A program made the translations under genes and the position numbers. Shown here in pieces: positions 15,367 through 26,855 of a stretch of DNA of 64,000 bases (the first letter of the stretch is position 1; each line of letters opens with the position of its first letter). Source of the DNA: Caenorhabditis remanei (lineage: Eukaryota > Nematoda > Chromadorea > Rhabditida > Rhabditidae); contig NC_071331.1 in the NCBI RefSeq assembly GCF_010183535.1, positions 6,758,001 through 6,822,000 of the forward strand. Reading direction: 5' to 3'. The notes beneath the pieces were generated by a model that made no database searches, was not told the origin of the DNA, and worked only from the letters and a program-made list of their open reading frames with translations.

Positions 15367-15642
15367 TATTGGAGCTGAAAATCATGAAAATCAGCTCAAA
15401 ATGCATTATTTTTATCAGTTTAAGGTCAAAAATCATATTTTTAATCGTAAAAATGATAAAAAATGAAGCAAAAACGAGAAATGCGCCAACAAACTGAAGG
15501 AATGTCTGCGTCTCCACTCTCTAACGCGTAGCAATAGAGCGCGTTTGCTTATTTTTCTATTTCTCGATTTTTTTTATTTCTGCTTCAAATCATGATTTTT
15601 CCTTGTTTTTCAATCAATTTTATCGGAATTTTTTTAGGTAAA
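15367..15642. promoter_or_regulatory. Divergent promoter between ferredoxin and CNOT11
   Basis: Only 276 bp separate the two start codons, so both genes must be driven from here. Each ATG has an AG-terminated polypyrimidine-type acceptor 5-8 nt upstream, consistent with spliced-leader addition. The GC word TAGAGCGCG near 15535 resembles TAGAGCGC near 11540, by the CRTAP-like start, but that word also occurs in repeats, so its role is unknown. Confidence 0.6.
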
Positions 15643-18600
15643 ATGACGAGAAAAAAGCAGAAGAAAGATAAAAAAGCGGCTGCCGCCGCGGCCGCACTGA
15701 ATAATGAGCAAAAAGAGAAGGAGGATGATTTGGATATGTTGGAAGACATAAAACGTGATGAGGATTTGTATATTTCGGAAAGCGATGTGACCAACATTTC
15801 GAAGTGAGACGATTTGCGATGAAGAATTTGTGAAAGATGGAAAAAATATAAGAAAATCGAAAAAATTCGATTTCTGAAAAAAATGGAGAAAATACTTAGA
15901 TTGTCACTGTTTTTCCCTACAAAATAATCAAAAATTGATAAAATCTCGTTTTACAATCCGAAACTCAAGAATATCGCTCGCAAATCACCGAAAATCGATA
16001 TTTTCGAATTTTCGTTCAAAAAAATTCGAAATTTTCCAAAAAGTATCTTTTTGAGGCGATTTTTGTCAATTCTAACTGAATTTTTATTCAAAAAACCGAG
16101 ATTTTCACATCTAAAACCATGAAAATGAGTTATTTCGAATTTAAATTGATTTAAATCGCTAATTCCTGAAAACTAGGCACCTAATGATGGATTTTGGTCG
16201 ATTTTTCATCATTTTTCACTCAAAAATACCAAATTTTTGGACTTTTCACGACAAAACCTGTATTTTTGGCTCCAGAAGTCAATTTTCCCATTCAAAGTGT
16301 CATTTCCTGTAAAATTTCAGCTCTCGGGAACCCGAAATTCAACTGATTTCGAGTTCCCTGAAATTAGCTAAAAGTTTACCGATTTTCAAGCTGTAAACGT
16401 GGATTTCTACCATTTTTCTCTTCAAAATACCAGATTTTCTGAAATTTCAGCTCGTTGGAGCTCAAAATCCCACTAATTCCAAAAATTAGCGAAAAATTAG
16501 CCGATTTTCAAGCTAATTCCCGAAAACTAGGCACCAAATGATGAATTTTGGTCGATTTTTCAGCATTTCTTACCGTAAAATACCAGATTTTTGGGATTTT
16601 CACGATAAAAACTGTATTTCCTATAAAAATTGGCTCCAGAAGTGCCGATTTTCAGTGTTTATCATATTTCCAACTAAAAGTGCCATTTTCCGTGACTTTC
16701 CAAAAATTAGCGAAAAATTAGTTGATTTTCAAGCAAATTTCCGAAAACTAAGCACGAAATGATGGATTTTGGTCGATTTTTCGAGCATTTTTCACCCAAA
16801 ATACCAGATTTTTCGAATTTTCATCGCAAAAAAACCGTATTTCCCATAAAAATTGGCTCCAGAAGTGCCGATTTTCAGTTTTTATCATTTTTCGAGCTAA
16901 AAATTATATTTTCTGAGAAATTTCAGCTCTTCGCAGCCCAAAATCTAACTGGTTTTGAGTTCCTTGAAATTTTCTGAAAATTAACCGATCTGCAAGCGAA
17001 TTCCCGAACACTAAGCATCAAATGATGGGTTTTGGTCGATTTTTCGAGCATTTTTCACTCAAAATTACTAGATTTTCGGAATTTTCACCGAAAAACTGTA
17101 TTCTTGGCTCGAGGAGTTCCGATTTTCAGTTCTTGAAGTGTTCCCTTATAAATTACTTTAAAATTGGATTTTTATCATTTTTTCGAACTAAAAATGATAT
17201 TTTCCTTGAAATTGCAGCTCTCCGGAGCGCGAAATCCAGCTGGTTTTGATTTCCCAAAAACTATTATCACGGCAGGCATCTTACCACCGCGCTCTACCGA
17301 AACCGAATAAAATAATATGCGAAATTGAGAGACTTAGAGAAAAAGAGACATTTCTCGAGGGGATTTCGGTAGAGCGCAGTTGTAAGAACTTTGGCGAGCT
17401 AATAGCTAAAAATTAGTCGATTTTCAAGCAGTTTTCACCCAAAAATACTAGATTTTTGGGCTTTTCACGACAAAAACTGCTTTTTTTTTGAAAATTAGCC
17501 AAAAACTACCGATTTTCAAGCAGTTTTCACCATTTTTACCCTCAAAATACCTTTTTTACGACAAAAGTGTATTTTTCTGAGAAATTTCAGCATTTTTTCA
17601 CCCGAAAAATCAAATTTTTGAAGTTTTCACGACAAAAACTGTATTTTTAGCTTTAAAAATCCATTTTTCGCCCCAAAAATCACTTATTTCCAGTTTCATC
17701 CGAACCACCAACAAATCGTTCGCCTCTCTCGGCAACACGGTCGTCGAAAAATTCAACAATCGCTGCTCTCTAGCCATTCTTCACGCCCTCACAGCCCTCT
17801 TCGATCTCGATTCGACAGACCGTGATGACGTCATCCGTCGTCTAAATATCATCTATATCGTATGGCGTCTTCCAGAACTAGAACAAGAACTCCGTCTGAA
17901 ACCGACGAAATCGATGAGCGACGTCTATTCTCATCCATTCGCCACGTTTCTTTTCTACGCCGAACAGTTGGAAAAACACAAATTAGAATCGATTCTTGCG
18001 CGGATTATTGTCACTAATAATGTTAGTGTTATGGAGAAATTGACGGCACCGGATTTTATGCAAAAAGCGGAAAGTTTGGATATTTATAAGGTCGATCGGT
18101 TGGGATTTGAGAAATGGACAGAGGCGAATACAGATCATTGGCCAGAGATCACTGAAGAGATGGTCTCCTTGTCAAAGGCGATGAGAGAGATGGGAACGTA
18201 AGTTTGGAGAGAAAATGTGGAGAATTTGTGCTTTCTGGCGCGCGTTTGACGCGTTTATCTCCTTAAAACCGTATTTTTTACGAGAAAATGCGGAATTTTA
18301 GGCTCTCTAAACCGAAAATTTGAGAATTTCAGCGCTCTGGCGCGCGTTTGACGCGTTTTTTCTCATTTGGAATGCTCAAAACTGCATTTTTACCTAAAAT
18401 TCAAGTGGGAACGTAAGTTTCGTGGAATTTTAGGCTCTCGAAACCGGAAAATTTGAGAATTTCAGCTTTCTGGCGCGCGTTTGACTTGTTTTCTGGCTTA
18501 AAAGTAGCCAAAAATCCAGTTTTTAAAGATCAAAACTGTATTTTTGCCTATATTTAGCTCACAGAATGCGAAAATTTGAGCCTGCTGGCGCGCGTTTGAC

Positions 18601-21600
18601 GCGTTTTTTTCATGTGGAATGCTCAAAACTGCATTTTTACCCAAAATTCAAGCTCTTTTCTATTTAAAAACGAGAATTCACAAGACTTCTGATTGGAAAT
18701 TTGATGCCTGGGGCGCAATTTTCTGGAGTTTTTCGAAAAATTTGGATCATTTTCAACTGTTTTTAGCTAGTTTGGAGTTTGGAGTCGATTTTAGACCAAA
18801 AAGCTGAATTTTCAGCCCAGGTTTCCAGATTTTTGAAGTTTTTTAGATGAAAAATTCATTTTTGAATCAAAAATCTGGTTTTTAGACCAATTTCGATGCA
18901 ATTTCACTGAAAAATGTGAGTTTCTTAACTAGAAATTCAGTTTTTGAGCGCAAAAAGACCATTTTCAGTGAAAAATAGCGAAAATTTCCGCATTTCAAGT
19001 AGAAAAATCTCTGATTTTCAGTAAAAAGAAAAGCCTGTTTGAGATTTTCATCGGGTTTCTGTCTGTGGCGCGTTTGAAGCTATATTAGATAAATTTTAGC
19101 GCGATTTCAGGATAGAAAACTGAAAAAGTAGCGAAAAAAAAGCTAATTGAAACCGATTTTCGAGCAAATTTCAGTAGAGCTGAATCTGGCGTTCCTTTAG
19201 CGCGTTTCTATGAAATCTCGAAAGAAAGTGTATTTAGCTTTTGGGAAAAACGCGTCAAAGACGCCCCGGACTCGATCGAGTTTTTTCCAAGCTGGCTGAA
19301 ATTGCTGAAAATTATCCAAATTTTTCGAAAAATTCAGAAAAGCGCGCCAAACGTGCCCCAGGCACCCAAACCTCTTGAAAATCTCAAACGAATTTGGATC
19401 AGACGTTTTCCCCACCCCGTTATAAAGTTTCAGTGAACGAAAAGACTACGAAGCGGGAATGGCCGAAGCATTCTATCCACTCGTCCACAATCCACCAACA
19501 ATGCTTCCCCCTCGAATGCCTCCTCTCGATGCGGAAGATCCACTCGTCAAAGCGTATCGACAGAAGAAAGATCCACAGAATGAAGATGCGGTTCGAGTCG
19601 TCTATTCGGTATCTGCTGGAACCGATATGCAAGAGAAATTGAGACAAGCTTTCATTGATTTGGAGCCAAGTGGGTGGTTTTAGAGCAGAAATAGAGAGCT
19701 AAATGTGACATTTTTTCAGCTATCGAGGAGTATCAAGCAGAGATTTTCAGTGGAATGACACAAGCTGAATGTAAGGGAGTTTTTTTCGGTAGAAATCGCT
19801 GAAAAAAACTGAAAAAGTCTTTAAAATTTTGATTTTTGGACGGTTTTGAACATTTTCAGCATAGTTTTGGGAGTAAATTGATTTTTGACGTATTTTTTGC
19901 CTAAAAATGGTCAAAAATTGCTCTAAAACTGAAAAAATTCTTCAAATTTTTGATTTTTGCGCGATTTTTGCCGATTCTGAGGGAATTCTGAGCACGTTTT
20001 AGCATAGTTTGGACTCATTTTTCATAATGAAAGAGCTCCACAAATATTCTGTAAGTGGGCGGAGCCTATGATCATTTTATTCAAAAATTCGATGAAAAAA
20101 CTGTTTTTCAGCAGTTAAAACCCATTTTTTGCTCTATTTTCAGTCAAATTTGCATAAAATTCAATTTCGAGCGTTTTTTGAGCATTTTCAGGTGATTTTG
20201 AGCAAAAATTGATCAATTTTAGTTAGATCTGACTCAATTTTGATGAGGAAATAGTGTTCCGATAATTCTGAAAATGGGCGGAGTCTCTGAAAATGGGCGG
20301 AGCTTCTGACATTTTGGCATCGAATTAGCGTTTTTGTACCATTTCAGGCTCTTCCAGTCCACTTTTCAGCTCATTTCTCTCTGTTTTTATAGTTTTTGGC
20401 CTATTTTGACCAGGAATCGTTCAATTTTTTTCCAGTTTTCGATTTGTAGTTTGTAGTTTTCACGTCAAAAATGTTTTATTAAAAAAAAAGACGAATTTTA
20501 CGTGAAAAACCGATTTTCCAACTAAAAATCCGCATATTTTTTCAATTTCCAGTAGACGAAGCGCAACGAGTGATCACATTCAACGAAACGATGGCCGAAT
20601 CATCGGATTCCGACGACGGACCGATCGAAATCGACTCGGATTCAGAAGCGGAAGCCGAATCGGAATTCAGAAATATGACACAAACTGTGAATTATGAGTT
20701 GAATGATAAGACACTCGAAGGGTGTGTCGATCGAGTTTTGGCTGGAACTGGATTGACGTAAGGAGTGATTTTGAGTGAAAAAATTGACTGAAAATGGAAT
20801 TTTTAGCGATTTTTTATATGAAAAACACCCAAAAACCATATTTCCAGCACCTTAAATGAGTTTTTTGGAGGAAACATTGACTGAAAATGAGATTTTTATA
20901 TGAAAAATTAATAATTTTTACCAATAAAACACCCAAAACCTCATTTCCAGCACCTCAAAAAGGTTTTTCTGGCGTACCTTTGGCGCGTTTTTCTCGAAGT
21001 CTCAAAAATTGGCTAAAAATGCATACAATGACCCATGAAGTAGATTCCCGTTCATCACAGACAATAAAAAAAACTTTTACTGTCTGGGGCACCTTTGGCG
21101 CGTTTTTTAACAAAAAAGTTGTAAATTTGCCGAAAAATCGAATCCCCTTCAAACCCCATTTTCTCCATTTTCAGCAGCTTAAAAGAGTTTTTTGATGAAA
21201 AAATTGACTGAAAAAGGGATTTTTAACGTTTTTTCATATGAAAAATCCAGTTTTTTCCAATAAAACACTCAAAAAACCTCATTTTCAGCACCTCAAAATC
21301 GGAAACTCTCGCCTCATTCGTTCGAAAGACCAACATGTCTCATCCCCAATACCAACGACTCCTTCAGTGCTCTGAAAGCGATGAAAATGTGATAATGATG
21401 TGTCGAACGAATGTGAAAGTGGCCGGAGCATTTATGGTTCGAAACGCGCTCAGCGATCCAAATTCGTTTGAAATTTTCAAGAGGTTTGTGGTGACTGGGG
21501 CGCGTTTGGCGCAGTTTTTCTGAATTTTTCGAAAAATTTGGACAATTTTCAGCGATTTTCAGCCAGCTTGGAAATAAAACTCGATCGAGACTGGGGCGCT

Positions 21601-24600
21601 TTTGACGCGTTTTTCACAAAAAAAACTAGAGAGTGGCTGTTCGTGATTTTGAGCTGTTATATAGAAATTTTAGAGCGTTTGGGGCGCCTTTGACGCGTTT
21701 TTCAAAGAAAAAGTGATAAATTTGCGGGAAAATAACAAATTGAAACCAGTTTTTGAGAAAAATTCAGTCATTTTAGGTTTCTGGCGTACCTTTGACGCGT
21801 TTCTATAAAATCTCGAAAATTGGCGGAAAACTGCACAAAATAGCGCATTGAAGTCGATTTTCGACCAATACAGACGATTTTTTGAAGAAAAATATGTAAT
21901 TTTTGCTTGGTTGGGGCACCTTTGACGCCTTTTTAAAAAGGAAAAAGTTGTAAAATTGCCGAAAAAATGGCAGTTGTCTGGCGTTCCATTGACGCGTTTT
22001 TTATTAAATTTCGAAAATAGGCTCAACATTGCCTAAAATATACCATTGAAGTAGACTTTCATGTAATTTTTGCTTGTCTGGCGCATCTTTGACGCGTTTT
22101 TTTTAAAGAAACAGGTGTTAATTTGCTGAAAAATAGCAGCTTGAAACCAATTCTCAGCGATTTTTGCTTGTTTGGGGCACCTTTGACGCGTTTTTGACAG
22201 AAAAAGTTGTAAATTTGCGGGAAAATAACAAATTGAAACCAATTTTTTTGTGAATTTCAGCAATTTGAGGTGACTGGCGTACCGTTAAAGCTTTTAATGG
22301 AATCCCCAAAACAGGCAAAAAAGTGCAAAAAAGCTGAAAATTAGACTAAAACTGGCATAAAATATCTCCTCAATGTAGATTTCCTGCCATCACAACCGAT
22401 TTTCAAAAAATAAATTCTTGCTTATCTGGCGCATCTTTGACGCGTTTTTAAAGAAAACACTGTAAATTTGCCGAAAATCGCAGCTTTTCAATCATTGTTT
22501 GCTTGTCTGGCGTACCTTTCACGCGTTTTTTTCGCTGAAAATCTCTCAAATCTCCATTTTCTCCATTTCCAGATATCTCCACATCGCTGAACAACTCAAT
22601 TCGATAGTTCACGCACTAGAATGTGTACTGAAACTGTCGAAAGAGTTCGCAACGAGTAATCGTCTCTCGGATAAACATCGTGATTGTGTCATCGGTTACA
22701 TTCATCACACAATAAAATCGATCGAAGAGACGGAAAGTCCACCCGCAAGATCGATTCGACTCGTCGCAATGCTCGTACGGAAGCTGATATGTGAGGGAGT
22801 TCTTACTGTAGAGGTAAGCCACGCCCACTTTTCACCGAATTTTTTTTTTTAAGTTTTTCGACTTTTTTTGACCGAAAAAACCGAAAAATTAGAAAAAAAT
22901 CTTGAAAAAATCTGAAAAAACATGTTTTTCGGAGTCAAAAATCTTGAATTTGTATTTTAAGACCCCTATTTTTGAGTACAAAATTAGTAAAAATTTCAGA
23001 AAAATAAAAAATCCTCAATCTTTTTTACTTAATCAGGCATGTCCGGCATAGTTGTCCGGAATCCGGATTCCGGAAATTCCGGATTCCGGAATCCCGGGTT
23101 TTTTTTGACATTCCGGTTCCGGTTCCGGATTCCGGAAAATGAAAATTTTCATTCCGATTCCGGATTCCGGATTCCGGTTTTTTGAATTTTTTTTTCCGGA
23201 ATCCTGAAGTTTAAATTTTAAAAATGTTTTTGAGTTTTAAAGACAACTGCATTACTTCTTTTTCGGTTTTGAACCTCAAAAGTAGTTTTAAACTTTATAT
23301 ATCATTAAAAACACTCGAAAAAATGACTTGGCCTTGTCGAATCATTCCGGATTCCGAGAAATTCCGGAATTCCGGGTTTTTTCGTCATTCCAGTTCCGGA
23401 TTCCGGATTCCGTATTCCGGAAAATCTAAAATCTCATTCCGGTTCCGGATTCCGGAAACTGAAAAATCGCATTCCGTACAACTAACTTGAGTCTTCTCAA
23501 CTCGAAGACCGCACGCACGCACGCGACGCGAGTGAGCGCACTGACAGCCGGTCGCGGAATGTGATTTTTCTACGGGTTTCTCGTGAATATTATTCATTTT
23601 TTCGCACAGTTTCTCAAATAAACGAACGAAAAAAGATTTATTAATTTTTTTAACATATTCAAGGAACATTTTATGCAATTTTCAACCTATTTTTCAAAAA
23701 TTTATTAAGAAAACGCGTCAAAGATACGCCAGACGAACAATAATTACACGAAAATCAATTCAGAGTGATATTTTGTGCAATTTTCAGTATATTTTAGAGA
23801 AACGCGCCAAAGGTGCCCCAGACAAGCTAAACTGACTGAAATTCGCTCAAAAATCGGTTTCGATTTGCTTTTTCTTCGGCAAATTTACAGCTTTTTTTTA
23901 ACGTGTCAGAGGTGCGCCAGATAAGCAAAAATTACATGGCAATCCCTTTCAATGAACTATTTTATGCAATTTTCAGCCTATTTTCTAGATTTCATAGAAA
24001 CGCGCCAAAGGTGCCCCAGACAAACTAAAATGACTGAAACTACCGAAAATTTTTCGAAAACCACCGGAAAAAACCGAAAAATAGCGATTTTTTGATTTTT
24101 CAGAATTTTTTTATTAATTTTGTACTCAAAAATAGGTTTTCTATATAAATTCAAGATTTTTGACTCCGAAAAATTCATTTTTCAGACATCTCTTTTTTAC
24201 AGCAAGTGACCGCAGACATCCGGGCGTTTTGTCTGAAACACACTGAAAATCGCGAGTGCACCGCCCTCTACAAAATGTTGACCGGCGAGAAATCCGAGGA
24301 GACGACGACGTCGACGAAAGTGGACACACAGAATCAGCTGACGACTACAACGACGACGACGACGAACGTCGCCACGAATGCGACGTCGACGACGACGACG
24401 ACTACTGTAGTGAAGCATTGTGGACCCGCTGTCATTAAGCAGACGTCGAGAAAAGTCGTCTTGCAGGTAGGGATTTGGGGGGAGCGCCTAAGGTGCGCCA
24501 GACATCAAAAATCGCATATTTCAGTTCAAAAATACATCTCAAAATGGACATTTTTAAAATGAAATTCTCTATTTCCTCAGTGAGTTCTGGAGCATGTTCA

Positions 24601-26575
24601 GTTTTGCATGAAAATTGTATGAAAATAACCCTCACTTTTCTGTTTTTTGTTGGTTTTTTGGTTTTTTTGGCCGAAAATGAGTTCGAGTAAACATCTGGAC
24701 GTACAGAAACACAGATAGAGCTAAACAGATTTAGAATTGAAGTGTGGAACATCTGGACGGGTGGAGATACAGATTGATGAACATCCGGACATTCGGATAG
24801 ACAGACATTAGAACAGATTTTGAAAATGGGGGCATCTGGACGAACAGAACCATTTCGGATATCTGGACAGACAGATAGACAGATTCCTGGTGACATCTGG
24901 AACAACATACGGTAGAAAGGGACGTGGGCCAAATCCCTTTATTCTGAGCCATCAGACATCCGGACATACAGATGAACAGATAGATAGATATGAACTGGTC
25001 ATCCAGACAGACAGACATGATAACAGGTTTGAAGGAAGAATCCGGACAAACAGAAACGCAGACAGACCTTTTTCTGAATCTCGCTTGCTAAATCTCGATA
25101 TCACCTCTATCACTAATCTTATCGCTATCATGATCGCTATCCCTGAATCTCGCTGTCACCTCTATCGCTATCCCTGAGTATCGTTATCATGATCGCTATC
25201 ACCTCTATCACTAATCTTATCGCTATCCCTCGATATCGCTATCATGATCGCTATCCCTGGATCTTGCTATCACCTCTATCGCTGCCCTAATCGCTATCAC
25301 CTCTTTCACTAATTTTATCGATATCCTGATCGCTATCTGTATCGCTATAACCTCTATCGCTAACCTGATCGCTATCCCTGAATATCGCTATCCCTGAGTA
25401 TCGCTATCACTTCTACCGCTATCACATATATCCCTAACCTGATCGCTATCACCTCTATCGCTATCCCTGTATCTCGCTACCAACATCTATCGGTATCCCT
25501 GAATCTCGCTATCACCTCTATCGCTATTACCTCTATAGCTATCCCTGAATCTCGCTACCAACATCTATCGGTATCCCTGAATCTCGCTATCACCTCTATC
25601 GCTATTACCTCTATAGCTATCCCTGAATCTCGCTACCAACATCTATCGGTATCCCTGAATCTCGCTATCACCTCTATCGCTATTACCTCTATAGCTATCC
25701 CTGAATCTCGCTACCAACATCTATCGGTATCCCTGAATCTCGCTATCACCTCTATCGCTATTACCTCTATAGCTATCCCTGTATCTCGCTACCAACATCT
25801 ATCGGTATCCCTGAATCTCGCTATCACCTCTATCGCTATTACCTCTATAGCTATCCCTGAATCTCGCTACCAACATCTATCGGTATCCCTGAATCTCGCT
25901 ATCACCTCTATCGCTATTACCTCTATAGCTATCCCTGAATCTCGCTACCAACATCTATCGGTATCCCTGAATCTCGCTATCACCTCTATCGCTATTACCT
26001 CTATAGCTATCCCTGAATCTCGCTACCAACATCTATCGGTATCCCTGAATCTCGCTATCACCTCTATCGCTATTACCTCTATAGCTATCCCTGAATCTCG
26101 CTACCAACATCTATCGGTATCCCTGAATCTCGCTATCACCTCTATCGCTATCACCTCTATCGCTATTACCTCTATAGCTATCCCTGAATCTCGCTACCAA
26201 CATCTATCGGTATCCCTGAATCTCGCTATCACCTCTATCGCTATCACCTCTATCGCTATCCCTGAATCTCGCTACCAACATCTATCGGTATCCCTGAATC
26301 TCGCTATCACCTCTATCGCTATCACCTCTATCGCTATTCCTGAATCTCGCTATCACTTCTTCTTGCATGCACCCCACTCACTCTCTCACCCTCCTCGTCT
26401 CCAAAACGCCACAATCCCATTTCAGTTTCAGACAAACGCCTTCAAAAACCTGGGTAGTCTCCGTAAACAAGCGACCGCCTTCTTCCGTCGTGAATCCTCG
26501 TCCCGCCCATCGACTCAATCCGCTCCATCCTCACCGTCACCACGTGGATCGGAGGGACCGCCCCCGTCGACATAA
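15643..26575 (+). CDS. ntl-11: CNOT11, subunit of the CCR4-NOT deadenylase complex
   Basis: Nine exons (15643-15803, 17694-18197, 19434-19669, 19720-19770, 20553-20757, 21289-21483, 22573-22813, 24203-24466, 26426-26575) give 668 residues. The N-terminus is Lys- and Ala-rich. Exon 2 carries the CNOT11 N-terminal repeat region (RRLNIIYIVWRLPELE, then HPFATFLFY), where CNOT11 binds CNOT10 and CNOT1. Exons 6-8 carry the C-terminal conserved domain (NALSDPNSFEIFKRYLHI; IRLVAMLVRKLICEGVLTVE; VTADIRAFCLKH). A Ser/Asp/Glu-rich linker (exon 5) and a Thr run (exon 8) separate or follow them. The complex shortens mRNA poly(A) tails in the cytoplasm. The introns hold satellites and MITEs and account for most of the 11 kb. 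The symbol follows C. elegans usage. Confidence 0.92.
16150..17060. repeat. Imperfect long repeat in CNOT11 intron 1
   Basis: Four copies of a unit containing AAATGATGGATTTTGGTCGA (near 16181, 16532, 16754 and 17016), each preceded by a TTTTCAAGC...CCCGAAAACTA block, with 220-350 bp spacing. It is diverged and has no coding potential. Confidence 0.7.
17265..17402. mobile_element. Small MITE with CGCTCTACCGAAA ends
   Basis: CCGCGCTCTACCGAAA on the left and TTTCGGTAGAGCGCAG on the right form an inverted repeat; the outer flanks also contain inverted TTAC.AC/GTTGTAA. Related copies lie at 33875-33968 and 34698-34915. It belongs to a low-copy family; the target duplication is not clear. Confidence 0.65.
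18220..24500. repeat. Intronic GACGCGTTT repeat cluster in CNOT11 introns 2-8
   Basis: More than twenty copies of a 25-bp word of the type TCTGGCGCACCTTTGACGCG are spread at about 80-150 bp spacing. In introns 2-6 nearly all read forward; two copies at 19258 and 19350 and all copies in intron 7 (23710, 23810, 23905, 24000) and at 24485 read in reverse. Between copies there are related AT-rich stretches (AAGTTGTAAATTTGCCGAAA). Exons interrupt the cluster but never contain the word. Confidence 0.75.
23047..23484. mobile_element. CCGGATTCCGG-rich MITE in CNOT11 intron 7
   Basis: The ends CATAGTTGTCCGGAAT and ATTCCGTACAACTA are inverted repeats with one mismatch. Just inside both ends are amplified CCGGATTCCGGAA words, then an AT-rich core. 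The plan matches the other hAT-like elements here, but I could not find a convincing 8-bp target duplication. Confidence 0.65.
24680..25060. repeat. Degenerate GACATCTGGACAGACAGA repeat, CNOT11 intron 8
   Basis: About ten loose copies of a 30-40-bp unit containing ACATCYGGAC followed by RACAGA. The same words reappear in intron 5 of the p52 gene (29763-29880 and 30395-30590), on both sides of a MITE. Confidence 0.7.
25061..26356. repeat. 78-bp satellite built from CTATCGCTAT subrepeats, CNOT11 intron 8
   Basis: The left part is a degenerate mix of CTATCGCTATCCCTGAAT words. From about 25473 it becomes a regular array with a 78-bp period (CTCGCTACCAACATCTATCG at 25473, 25551, 25629, 25707 and so on), about ten units, nearly identical. 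It lies entirely inside the last intron. Confidence 0.9.
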
Positions 26576-26855
26576 TTATATATATACAAATTTCAATTTT
26601 TTCGGTTATTTTTCTGTAAAAATATTATTTAAATTCTCATTTTCCCCCCTATCTTGGCAATGTTTTAAAAAGTGTGTATTTGACTGAATCTCCCAGAAGG
26701 CTCCGCCCCTTTTCCCCCTATTTGTCCGAAATGAATTGAAATATTCTGATTATTGTATCATCCCTCAAGATGTTCCTCCTATCTAGGATCCAATCAATAT
26801 CTCTTTGACTCCGCCCCCTTTTTCAGAATTTTCCAGAATTCCAGACAAATTCCAG
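26576..26855 (+). promoter_or_regulatory. Short intergenic spacer, probable operon with SL2-type trans-splicing
   Basis: 280 bp separate the CNOT11 stop from the p52 start on the same strand. A string of acceptor-like sites (TTTTCAG, TTTTCCAG, AATTCCAG) ends directly at the p52 ATG. In Caenorhabditis, downstream operon genes usually begin 100-400 bp after the upstream poly(A) site and receive SL2. No canonical AATAAA is visible in the spacer. Confidence 0.6.

Noticed and set aside
23038..23100. Possible 8-bp target duplication for the CCGGATT element
   Set aside because: The flanks ATGTCCGG and ACTTGAGT do not match, so I did not claim one.
24435..24932. 165-codon minus-strand frame with CLSVCPD repeats
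   Set aside because: By-product of the GACAGACAG repeat in CNOT11 intron 8, and it overlaps exon 8 in antisense.
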